NCBI GenBank assembly: GCA_963932145.1
Contig: OZ010578.1
Coordinates: 40,689,601 to 40,753,600, forward strand
DNA length: 64,000 bases
Direction: 5' to 3'
Source: Acanthosepion lycidas
Taxonomy: Eukaryota; Mollusca; Cephalopoda; Sepiida; Sepiidae
The notes beneath the pieces are model-generated. The model did no database searches, was not told the DNA's origin, and worked only from the letters and a program-made list of their open reading frames with translations. Made by a program: the position numbers and the translations under genes. Within the stretch, counting starts at the first letter, position 1, and each line of letters begins with the position of its first letter. Shown piece after piece: positions 55,661 through 64,000 of this stretch.

Positions 55661-55668
55661 TATAAATA
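55661..55668 (+). promoter_or_regulatory. TATA box (TATAAATA)
   Basis: TATAAATA preceded by GATGGCAG and followed by a G/C-rich CAGGGGCG. An initiator-like TCAACAG lies about 21-27 bp downstream (55,682-55,688), giving an expected transcription start near 55,685-55,692. Placement relative to the HSE array is that of a classical heat-shock promoter. Confidence 0.7.
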
Positions 55669-55751
55669 CAGGGGCGTAGACTCAACAGTTCGGTTTTCTT
55701 CTTTCTGTCCAAGTGTAGACAAGTCGTCTTTGATAGACGCATACATGACAG

Positions 55752-55886
55752 ATGGCATCAAGAGGTTGTAAGATTCTGGCCGACACAATTTACTATGTTA
55801 GTGGTGAATTTATCAAGGCAAAAACTAAAAAAAGAACTCCGTGGCAACATCTGCTAAAATGTCTGTGGCCTACAGGACATATTCAG
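55752..55886 (+). CDS. Candidate first coding exon of a heat-inducible gene (45 codons)
   Basis: The ATG at 55,752 is in a fair context (ACAGATGG) about 62 nt after the predicted start of transcription. The frame reads 'MASRGCKILADTIYYVSGEF', 'IKAKTKKRTPWQHLLKCLWP', 'TGHIQ' and then meets CAG|GTATGC, a good splice donor, in phase 0. Without splicing it would end at a TGA at 55,923 (57 codons). An earlier ATG at 55,745 opens only eight codons. Base composition is less AT-biased than the flanks. I do not recognise the protein. The following 500 bp are AT-rich and intron-like; no second exon was found in the window. Confidence 0.45.
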
Positions 55887-55925
55887 GTATGCTTGTCGAA
55901 TATCAAGATGAAATGTTTTGTTTGA

Positions 55926-56489
55926 TTGAAGTGTGGAAGGTTTATTTATAAAAGTTTTTTAATTTATTTGATTCGCTTTTTATTTTAATTTTTTAAACCA
56001 GGTTTATTGAAAAATATGTATTAAATATGTTTCCGCAATCGCGCATTTGTGTTCACACTATCATAAATGTCACTGCCCATGATCTATAAAATACGGAATA
56101 TTATGTTTGATCGGTGTAAAAGATTCCGTATTTTTGTGGTATTTGCTATAATAATTGGGGTCCAATATTATTATTTTATTTTTTATTTTGAAGAATGATA
56201 CACAGGGGAAAATATACCCTGAAATGCTCAATCTCACCAATTTGAAGAAAAAAAAACTGACCCATCAAGCTTCTTCTGTACGGTGGAACTTTTTAAACAT
56301 GGTTTTGTTTCTAATAAGCGTGAGCTAGAACATTCACATTTGCCAGATTTTCTTTTTGTTTTGGTTTTTTCCGATGGGTATAGGTAAATTATGGAAGATA
56401 TTATTATCCTGGTTACCAAAGCAAAGTTTAAGCGAAATATTATAATATTTTTCATACTTTCTAAGCTTGCCCAAGGATAAAAATTATGT
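55926..56489. other. AT-rich, intron-like stretch
   Basis: No repeat family of this window and no coding signal, consistent with intron 1 of the candidate gene. Confidence 0.35.
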
Positions 56490-56919
56490 TACACATAGTA
56501 ATCTTTACATACAGATTTTATATATTAAATGTAACAGATATTACTAGACAGAAAAAAGTAATTTAAAATTGTGTTTAATAATGATTGCTATATTTGCTTA
56601 TAGATTTGATACAATAAATGATACTACAATTATGAGACATAGGGGGTAATTTACCATACACTTGTCCCATAATAGTTGATACATTTGCTTACACATATTA
56701 TACCCTAAATAAAACAACTATTATGGGACAGACGTAGTAATTTTATATAACCTTTATCCCAGAAGTTTTGATACATTCACTTGCACCTTTTGTACACTAA
56801 ATGGCACAATTATTATAGGACAGATGTAGTAATTTCGTATTACCTTTGTCCCATAATATTTGAGACATTTGCTTACACATTTTATATATGGAATAATACA
56901 TCTACGATAGGGCAGAGTG
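56490..56919. repeat. Dyad satellite, right block
   Basis: Same unit as 54,620-55,415 (TTGTCCCATAATAGTTGATA, ACATTTGCTTACACA, ACAACTATTATGGGACAGAC). About four diverged units. Confidence 0.9.
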
Positions 56920-57045
56920 GGCACCATGGCGTGGTGTAATGGTTAGCATGCTTGTCTCTCTAAAACAGTTACGACTGGAGAGTGAGTTCGTTCCTCTCTG
57001 GGTGCGCTATACTTTTGGCCTTGTGTCACGTCTAAGCTGCGCTGA
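56920..57045 (+). repeat. tRNA-derived SINE with clear A and B boxes
   Basis: Box A TGGTGTAATGG (56,932) and box B-like GAGTTCGTTCC (about 56,985) have tRNA spacing. Then comes the shared module GGCCTTGTGTCACGTCTAAG. This is the cleanest RNA polymerase III promoter in the window. Confidence 0.8.
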
Positions 57046-57099
57046 GAAAATCAGTATATTATAGGCTGGAGGTAGTATTTATTAAGATTAAGTTTGGCT

Positions 57100-57260
57100 G
57101 GCGAGAATATATAGCGATAGGGCATGTTGTGTTTGGTCGGGTACTCCTAAAGTTAACTCGCCAATTTGAACTCACTGCCACTCTTATCCGTATATTAGAA
57201 GTCTAGCATGGACATTGTCTGAACCGACTGAACAATGAATATTAATAATGAAGGCAACGT
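57100..57260 (+). repeat. Dispersed repeat, partner at 58,830-58,975
   Basis: TTGTGTTTGGTCGGGTACTC, ACTCGCCAATTTGAACTCAC and CTAGCATGGACATTGTCTGA match 58,830-58,975 in order. Class unknown. Confidence 0.75.
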
Positions 57261-57439
57261 CCTGCAAGAGATGTGTAGAGGAAATGGAACCGATTCTCAG
57301 TGAATTCACTGAGCGACCCAGAGACCTGAAAGGAAATAAACATGGGCAGAACATCTACTCAGACGCCATCGAATCACTCTTCAGAAACGCCAACATAAAA
57401 AAAACTGATTATCCCGTGTTCAATCCGCAATTCAAATGA
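57248..57439 (+). CDS. Unidentified 63-codon frame
   Basis: Starts inside the repeat end (ATGAAGGCAACGTC) and runs 'MKATSCKRCVEEMEPILSEF', 'TERPRDLKGNKHGQNIYSDA' and so on to an ochre/opal region at 57,437. Composition is balanced and protein-like, unlike the neighbouring frames, with 'CKRC' near the start. No known family recognised. It is probably a remnant of a retroelement or captured exon. Low confidence as a gene. Confidence 0.25.
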   Translation: MKATSCKRCVEEMEPILSEFTERPRDLKGNKHGQNIYSDAIESLFRNANIKKTDYPVFNPQFK

Positions 57440-57627
57440 ATACCACCTGAACAAGACCCGAACGTAAAACGGAAGAAACCTTGTGAATGTGATAACAAAG
57501 ATGAGTACAACAATTCGAACAATTTAAATAGTGTAAATAAATAAATAATTGTCATGGGTCCTTACCTATAGCTACAGAATGAACTCTTCCTAACACTATG
57601 TATACTACGCCTCTCAAGAGAGAGCGT

Positions 57628-58323
57628 CGAATCAAGCCGAGAAGCTCGGCTTGACGGTCGAACTCTCTGCCTCTGAGCAGAGAGGAACCGGGACGAGGCT
57701 CCGCCGAAGGGCAGAGTCTCGTTCGGGGAGGTTGACCAACCCGATCCCGTTTATATGGGTTCTACGGGCATTTTTTGGCCCAGGCTACGGGCTCGGAAAA
57801 CCCACGTTAAACTCGGTCTTGTGCCACATGCAACCCTCGTGGGAGGGGGGTGGCTAGATACCGAATCAAGCCGAGCATCTCGGCTTGACGGTCGAACTCT
57901 GCCTCTGAGCAGAGAGGAACCCGGACGAGACTCCGCCGAAGGGCAGAGTCTCGTTCGGGGAGGTTGACCAACCCGATTCTGTTTATACAGTTTTTACGGG
58001 CATTTTAGGCCGAGCCTACGGGCTCGGGAAACCCACGTTAAACTCGGCCTTGTGCCACATGCAACCCTCGTGGGAGGGGGGATAGATAACGAATCAAGCC
58101 GATCCTCTCAGCTTGACGGTCGAACTCTCTGCCTCTGAGCAGAGATAAACCCGGACGAGGCTCCGCCGAAGGGCAGAGTCTCGTTCGGGTAGGTTGACCA
58201 ACCCGATTCTGTTTATACAGTTTCTACGGGCATTTTTGGCCGAGCCTACGGGCTCGGAAAACCCACGTAAAACTCGGCCTTGTGCCACATCTTTCCCTCG
58301 TGGGGAAAGGGGACAATTAATAT
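57628..58323 (+). repeat. GC-rich structured repeat, three tandem units
   Basis: Units start at 57,628, 57,862 and 58,090 (228-234 bp). Each holds several self-complementary pieces: GCCGAGAAGCTCGGC, CTCTGCCTCTGAGCAGAG, CGAGGCTCCGCCGAAGG with CAGAGTCTCG, and CCTACGGGCTCGG. It ends with the SINE module CGGCCTTGTGCCACAT and CCTCGTGGGAGGGG. A single inverted copy is at 38,398. The box-B-like GGTCGAACTC suggests RNA polymerase III ancestry, but no good box A is seen. Confidence 0.9.
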
Positions 58324-58559
58324 CGAATCGATTCGAGCCGATAGTAGTTCACTCCAATCCAGACTGACAGTCATACTAACACCTTCCACATCTTGTATTA
58401 TCATTTCGTGTAATATACCTTCGTTATTTCTACTCTTGTGTTTCGTGTTGTTCTTCCTTGATCCTAACCTGGACAACAATAACAACAACAACAACAATAA
58501 AGACAGTGTTATTTCATTATGTACTGCAATGAACAGCATTATCTAATATATCAGGCACA

Positions 58560-58800
58560 TGTAACGCCTGTCTGTCCATTTCGCAAGTGGAAATCGTTAA
58601 TAACGTTTCAAACGTTAGGGACCGTATATCTAACTGACGAAGCGTTGTTGTTATCTAAAATTCTTGCCTAGAGATGTCACTCAGGAAAGTGATGGCAAAG
58701 AATGCTATTAAAAAAAAATCCGAGAAATGTCCTCATCTTTGTAGTTAGTATCACAATGTTTCGACCGTTGTGCTCTCCAGCTTTCTTCAGATCTCCGTCG
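58560..58800 (-). repeat. Retroelement terminal repeat with hammerhead-like motif
   Basis: 58,580-58,735 matches 59,400-59,560 (AAGTGGAAATCG, ATAACGTTT, TAGGGACC, TAACTGA-GAA). At 58,790-58,758 the minus strand reads CTGAAGA, AAGCTGGAGAGCACAACGGT, C, GAAAC, like 61,150 and 25,795. Confidence 0.65.
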
Positions 58801-58829
58801 ATCTAGGTAGGGACATAAAGATAAGGCAC

Positions 58830-58975
58830 ATTGTGTCTGGTCAGGTGCTTCTAAAGTTAATTCGCCAATCTGAACTCACCACCCCTCGAATCTATATATT
58901 AGAAGCACGGCTAGCATGGACATCGTCTGAACCGACTCGGTAACAACGAACATTAATAATGAAGACAACGTCTAA
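58830..58975 (+). repeat. Dispersed repeat, partner of 57,100-57,260
   Basis: TTGTGTCTGGTCAGGTGCTT, AGCATGGACATCGTCTGAAC and TTAATAATGAAGACAACGTC. Confidence 0.75.
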
Positions 58976-58979
58976 GAAT

Positions 58980-59329
58980 TTATATGAATCAAGAAAAAAA
59001 AGGAAAAAAAATAAGAATTTTTTTTTTATTTTCGGCTAAAACAAAATCTATTTAACTTTCTTTATTGCGTTTGCGTGGAAGTCGCGTTCACTACTTTTTG
59101 GAAAAAACTTTTTCAGAAATAATACCAAAAAAAAAAAAAGAAAAAGAAAATGTAAGTAAAAAACAGAAATGCCAGAAATAAACATATAAAGCAAATAAAA
59201 ATCATTGTTCAACAGTTTTGATTTCATTTTTATTTTCTGTTTTATTGATTGAAGTACAAAACACTAAAAAGCGTGTTGGCTCATTTTTTTTTTTTTTCTT
59301 TGCTTCGATAAAGAATCATAAGAAACAGC
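58980..59329. other. A-rich unassigned stretch
   Basis: Several A and T homopolymers; nothing else recognised. Confidence 0.4.
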
Positions 59330-59353
59330 AACAACAACAGCAACAACAACAAC

Positions 59354-59404
<51 letters not shown>
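59330..59404. repeat. (ACA)n-(AAT)n microsatellite
   Basis: CAACAACAA run then AATAATAAT run. Confidence 0.97.
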
Positions 59405-59630
59405 TCACAAGTGGAAATCGATAATAACGTTTAAAACTTTAGGGACCTTTTACCTAACTGATGAAACATTGTACCTATCTAAATTTTTTACCCAAAGATA
59501 TCACCTATAAAATGCTGGCAAAGAAAGCTATTACGAATTACATTCGAGAATTGTCCCTATCTTTGTTGTTATTATCACAACGTTTTAGCAGTTGTTAGGG
59601 TTGTAGAGATCAGGGAAGAATCTTTTCGGG
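59405..59630 (-). repeat. Second copy of the 58,560 terminal repeat
   Basis: Collinear with 58,580-58,790. The hammerhead-like box is decayed: on the minus strand the GAAA box at 59,580-59,590 has become TAAAAC. Confidence 0.6.
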
Positions 59631-59704
59631 GGTATGTTTCACAAAGTAAAAATACCTGAGAAGAATTTCGTCTTTCTGCTTTCTTTCGTTATCACATCTT
59701 TACT

Positions 59705-60167
59705 ATTTTTTCCCCTTTTAACGTTATGTACACTTTCTTTTCTTTTCTTTTCTTTTCTTTTCTTTTCTTTTCTTTTTTTTATCCCATTCTCGCTTTATCT
59801 TTTATTTTCCTTTTCTGTTTTTTCCCTTATTACGTCCCCTCTATCTTGTCCTTTTAACGTTTCTTAAATATTACCTTTTTTTTTCTTTCTTTCATTTTTT
59901 CTTTCTTTTTTCCTTATGACGTCTCTTCCATTTTCCCTTTTAACGCTTCTTAGATGTTTCCTTTCTTTTCTTTTCTCTATTCATTCAAACTTTCTTTCTT
60001 TCTTTATTATTACGCCTCTTCCATTTTTTTCTTTTTAGCGCTTCTTTTCTTTCTTTCACTCCTTCTCTTTTTACTTTCTTTCTTTCTTTCTTTCTTATTA
60101 CATCTTTTTTATTTCCCCTTTTAACGCTTTTTAGACGTACCTTCTTTCTTTTCTTTCTTCAATTCAT

Positions 60168-60207
<40 letters not shown>

Positions 60208-60375
60208 ATAGCGTCTTTTCTGTTTTCCCTTGTAACGCCTCTTAGATTTTTCTCCTTTCTTTTCTTTCTTCCAGTTCTTCTTTCTTTTTTTCTTTCATTT
60301 TTTTTCTTTTTTTTTTTTTTTTTTGTTATTACATCTCTTCTATTTTCCCTTTTAACGCTTCTCAGACTTTCGGGT
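59705..60375. repeat. Pyrimidine-rich minisatellite, units of about 85-120 bp
   Basis: Six units, each with CCCTTTTAACGCTTCTTAGA and ATTACGTCTCTTCCATTTTC-like landmarks. They are separated by TTTC or TTTTC runs of variable length. The landmarks occur near 59,853, 59,940, 60,035, 60,118, 60,230 and 60,350. Confidence 0.85.
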
Positions 60376-60984
60376 CTACACATGTTCGTCCAGTTTCACC
60401 CCATCCTAAATCTACAACCCTCCTTCGTTTCATTCTCTTCCGCCGCCATCTATGTAATTACCCCGCCCTCCGAAACGGCAAGATCAAAGAAATACCAGCG
60501 CACTTATTAGCGTTGTCTCATCGTGTTCCATTAACTTCTCCATTACCAACGAACGTTGGTCTCGCTCTCCGCTCCAGACCGACCCCGGCTGATACCTTCC
60601 ACGACTCGCCACTCGTTGTACTTCGTTTTTAGACACATCCCTTTGGAAACATGATGTGTTTGCTTCCTATGGTTTCCCCATTTATTTCTTCTTCTTCTTC
60701 TTCTTTCCTTCTTTATTTTGCTTTTACTTATCAACTCAGTTTTTGCTTATGGATTGTCGGTTCCTCTTTTCCATCCTGTAAATCGCATAATTCTTTCTTT
60801 CTTTTTTTATTTCTTTCTTTCTTTCTATGGTTTTCATCTACTCTTTCCCCCTCTGCTCGTAGTCGTCGTCGTCATTATAATTTTGCCATTTTTTTTTGTT
60901 TTTTTGTTTGGTGTCGGAAGCTGGGGATATCTCAGTTACAATTAATTCCCTTTAGTAACTCAACTCTCCACGTTTTTTTTCCCT
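60376..60984. other. Unassigned stretch
   Basis: Less AT-rich than its flanks at 60,400-60,640. Two overlapping frames of 75 and 117 codons (60,651-61,004) lack motifs. Confidence 0.4.
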
Positions 60985-61100
60985 CTACCTTAGCCAGGCA
61001 TTGAACTCACAACTCCTTGGGTTAAGCCACTTTTGGGGATTATTTCAGCCAACCCTTTTATCCACTGGGCTGAGTTAGAACACGTGGAATTAGATCAATC
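60985..61100 (-). repeat. tRNA-derived SINE
   Basis: Minus strand: TAACTCAGCCCAGTGGATAA (box A region), GTGGCTTAACCCAAGGAG, then box-B-like GTGAGTTCAATGCCTGGC. Confidence 0.7.
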
Positions 61101-61129
61101 TACACCCGCGTAAATAAGGGGTTCGGCCC

Positions 61130-61220
61130 GAAATTCTAATGTATATCACCTGAAGAAAGCCGGAGCGTACAACGGCCGAAACGACATGAATATGTAAAGA
61201 CGAGGACAACAGTCCGAATG
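61130..61220 (+). repeat. Retroelement terminal motif with hammerhead-like core
   Basis: CTGAAGA (61,150), A, AGCCGGAGCGTACAACGGCC (GCCG/CGGC stem), GAAAC (61,178). AAGACGAGGACAACAGTCCG follows, as at 25,840. Confidence 0.6.
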
Positions 61221-61439
61221 ATGTAAATTATTTATTTGTAAAACTAAACTGTGATGAAATTAAAAGGTGGCATCTCAATTAAAACCGGAAATAAGAATTT
61301 TCCTTATTGAAAATATTGAACAAGTCCAACATGGCGTTTAACAGGAGCAAGGAAAAGTTTACTTATAAAAGAGCAAGGAAAGGAGGTGACAGATAAAAAG
61401 ATCGACGGGGTCTTGAAGAAAAGAATAATTCTTAGACTG

Positions 61440-61488
61440 TGAAGGAGAAGAAGAAAAAGAAGAAGAAGAAGAAGAAGAAGAAGAAGAG
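61440..61488. repeat. (GAA)n microsatellite
   Basis: GAAGAAGAA run; the poly-Leu minus frame is its by-product. Confidence 0.96.
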
Positions 61489-61497
61489 TCAACTGCT

Positions 61498-61875
61498 ATG
61501 TAATATCTCTCCTCTTGTAAATGTTAGACAATTTCCTCACAGAGTAGAAATGTGTCTTTTACAGAAGGATGCCGAGAATGTCACGGACTGAAAATTTGAA
61601 GGAATGAGTAAAATTCTGCATAAAATCAGGAAGAAGCAACTAAAACTTCTGGGACATATAATGAGGAAAGAAGGCCTGAAAAAATTGACATTCCCAGGGC
61701 ATGAGAGACAAATGTGAACAGCGTGAAAAAAACTAATGAGTTTGTGTCAATGGATGGCATGACAAAATGGAGGAGGGATATTAAAAAGACAAACATTACT
61801 AAGAGCTTCGAAGTATAGGTAGTAGGGGAGAGCCATGATCGCTCTCGTCCTGAAGTAACAGGGTATATATAGGAA
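61498..61875 (+). pseudogene. RTE-like non-LTR RT, C-terminal fragment
   Basis: Broken frames: 'FLTE.KCVFYRRMPRMSRTE', 'KIRKKQLKLLGHIMRKEGLK', 'KLTFPGHERQM', 'SLCQWMA' and 'LLRASKYR', ending in an 'RALIALVLK'-like block. Confidence 0.75.
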
Positions 61876-62039
61876 CATTTCTTTTTATGCCTCGTTTGTA
61901 TTTATTACATGTTTTTAGCTTTTTTATTATTTCTTTTTTTTTTAATAAAGGTAAAATGATTTGGAAAATAGTAAGATATTAAGAGACCACAAATTACATT
62001 GCCACTAGAGCTTTGTAAATCGACGCACAGATACTATAC
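61876..62039. other. Unassigned
   Basis: AT-rich; nothing recognised. Confidence 0.4.
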
Positions 62040-62680
62040 CGATCCTAGAATAATGCTAGAAATCGACCTATTGATACTGGACGGACTAAACTGATCCTGG
62101 GCAGAGAACCAGGCAAGCAACACTTTATTCCTATGCAGATTGCACAAATACTACACTTGCCCTGGGCAGAGCACTGGTGAGTATCACTTTAATTCCATGT
62201 AGACAGCACAGAGATTACATTTAATCTGGTCAGAGGACCGGGGAATAACATTTAATCCTAAGCAGAATACACAGATACTACACTGATCCCAGGTAAAAGA
62301 CTGGGCTACAAAACTTTAATCCTAAGCAGAATGCACAGATACTACACTGATCCCAGGTAAAAGACTGATGTTACAAAATTTAATCCTTAGCAGAATGCAC
62401 AGATACTACATTGATCCCAGTTAAAAGACTGGGCTACAAAATTTTAATCCTAAGCAGAATTCACAGATACTACACTGATCCTGGGCAGTGTTCCGGTAAG
62501 TATCACTTTAATCCTATGTAGGCGGTACAGAGACAACATTTAACTTGATGTGAGAACCGGAGAAAATCATTTAATCCTAAGCAGTATGCACAGATACTAT
62601 ACTGATCCTGTATAGGGGACCGGTGAGCAACACTTTAATGCTAAGGAGAGTGCCTAGTTTTTACACCCTGGTCCTAGGCA
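62040..62680. repeat. Degenerate tandem repeat, unit about 60-64 bp
   Basis: About ten units with TTTAATCCTAAGCAGAATGC, ACAGATACTACACTGATCC and a CAGGTAAAAGACTGG or GGGCAGAGGACCGG variant end. Two variant ends alternate irregularly. Confidence 0.88.
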
Positions 62681-62738
62681 TTAGGCTTATTCATATATTA
62701 AGAAAAGCTTAGATGTGAGATAAGGCTGAAAATTATAC

Positions 62739-62739
<1 letters not shown>

Positions 62740-62806
<67 letters not shown>
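62740..62806. repeat. (AT)n microsatellite
   Basis: AT run of about 65 bp. A remnant of the SINE module (AGATGTGAGATAAGGCTGAA) precedes it. Confidence 0.98.
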
Positions 62807-62813
<7 letters not shown>

Positions 62814-64000
62814 AAAACCTCATACGTAAAAATCTTCGCGTAATTGTATGGGCTTAACTAAATATGCAATATGGCGTGGGTTAACTAAGTTTGCCATAGA
62901 ATATATAAAATGGTTATTTAAAATAAGGGAAAAAAACGTCTTATTTCCTGCTAATGGAATATATTCAAGGGTGATGTGATAATTCAAAACGTAGAGTGTG
63001 GTCTTTTCACACATCTTGTAGATTGACTTGAGAGGTTATTAAACTTATACCTTTCCTTCACAAACGTCTTCTACCTGGTCTTATAATTAATTTTAGAGTT
63101 TTTCTTTTTTGATAATCATTTTTCTTTTTCATCGTGTTCATGTTTCTTCCTGCTGTGCTTAATGTACGTCGTTCTATTTCTATCTTTCTTTCTTTTATTT
63201 TTCCTTTTTTACTTCATTTTCTCTCTTCAAAGATATTCTTTTCTTTATCATCTTCCATTTGGGCTATTTTCTCTTCCAAATCATTCTTTTTCTCTTTTCT
63301 CGTCGTGATTTCTTCTTCTGCTCTTCTTTCTTTGATTTCTCTCACTCTTTTGTCTACTGCGATTTAAAAAAAAGAAAACGCATATTTCCGCGTATAAGGT
63401 GATCTTTAGATAAGACGAAGTAAAGAAATATTGCCAATTTTCATAAATTTATTTAATACCTGTACTATAAGATGACTGCTTATTGATTATATAAAGAGGA
63501 TGTTATTGGAAATGTTGTTGTATCCTGTATCCTTAGAAATTCAAAATAAACGAAATAACAAAACCGATTCTGTATCTGGTTTTTCCTAGACAGGTTACCT
63601 AAAAGAGAAACCATTGTTTTGTTTACGTTTCATCACGTGATCTCCTGCAAATAATGATTCTTCTTCTTCTTTTCCTGTATTTAAACAGTTACAAACAGCC
63701 TGGTGCACTAATGGCCATTTACTTATAATTCATCGACAATCGCAAAATACCGCGATAATGTACAACAGTATATTCCATTGTTTGAACGCAATCATAACTC
63801 GATGTTTGCATTTTCTCAGCTGAGCTTGCATGGATACAAGTTGATTTCATTGAGATGAACTTATTCTTCGAATAGTCAATATATTATGAAGTTATTCCTG
63901 CAATCTATAAGACAGAAATGTTGTGTTTTTTTTACTTTTATTATCAGTTTATTTGATAATGAGAATATTTTCATGTACGTTATCTCACCGACAAACATCA
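62807..64000. other. Terminal stretch with no recognised feature
   Basis: Includes a CT-rich section (63,170-63,360) with a 77-codon by-product frame. No gene, RNA or shared repeat recognised. Confidence 0.4.

Noticed and set aside
55537..55788. 83-codon minus frame across the heat-shock promoter
   Set aside because: It reads backwards through the HSE array and TATA box, whose pattern explains the sequence better.
56920..57045. True tRNA gene
   Set aside because: A and B boxes are present but the cloverleaf arms do not pair well and a SINE module follows directly.

Overview
The window reads as an invertebrate animal nuclear genome, most likely a mollusc and probably a cephalopod. It is AT-rich and full of (AT)n, (CA)n and (TAGA)n tracts. 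It carries many decayed RTE-like and Jockey-like non-LTR retrotransposons, tRNA-derived SINEs that share a 'GGCCTTGTGCCACAT' module, Tc1/mariner copies, Helitrons and a Penelope-like endonuclease. The taxonomic call is inference from repeat content only. No bacterial or phage-type gene, operon, rRNA operon or CRISPR array is present. Nearly every long open frame is a by-product of a microsatellite or of a dead transposon.

Layout. 1-9,600: (AT)n tracts, SINEs, fold-back palindromes, a minus-strand Helitron (4,361-5,139), an RTE-like fragment and a dead IS630/Tc1-mariner-type transposase with long inverted termini (8,151-9,478). 9,600-21,400: nested non-LTR debris, a second Helitron inside an RTE-like copy, a 558-bp Tc1 deletion derivative, and copies of a composite repeat of unknown class. 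23,000-25,600: two adjacent copies of a long-TIR element, the second swollen by a 29-bp satellite with 87-bp higher-order structure. 25,600-34,200: more composite repeats, a mariner pseudogene, the second Tc1 derivative, and an RTE-like copy interrupted by a composite repeat with an 11-bp target-site duplication. 35,000-37,500: a 2.4-kb polypyrimidine tract. 39,800-47,900: RTE-like debris, a Penelope-like GIY-YIG fragment with a hammerhead-like motif downstream, two 80-bp mariner hairpins resembling primate MADE1, and a 1.25-kb Tc1 element. 49,200-49,500: a SINE that joins 5S rRNA-like and tRNA-like modules. 50,500-53,900: a 3.4-kb polypurine satellite with a 56-bp unit. 54,600-56,900: a satellite built on the dyad TGTCCCATAATA/TATTATGGGACA, split by about 1 kb of other sequence. 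57,600-58,300: three GC-rich tandem units. 59,700-62,700: degenerate minisatellites and RTE-like debris.

The best candidate for a working host locus lies in the gap inside the dyad satellite. Ten of eleven successive 5-bp modules match the heat-shock element rule (55,576-55,628). A TATAAATA box follows about 30 bp downstream, an initiator-like site lies near 55,690, and a 45-codon frame from a well-placed ATG ends at a CAG|GTATGC splice-donor-like junction (55,752-55,886). This looks like the promoter and first exon of a heat-inducible gene whose other exons I could not find in the window.

The other thread worth following is a recurrent CTGANGA-hairpin-GAAAC motif at eight places. One lies downstream of the Penelope-like endonuclease. 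The motif resembles the hammerhead ribozyme core known from Penelope-like elements and retrozymes.
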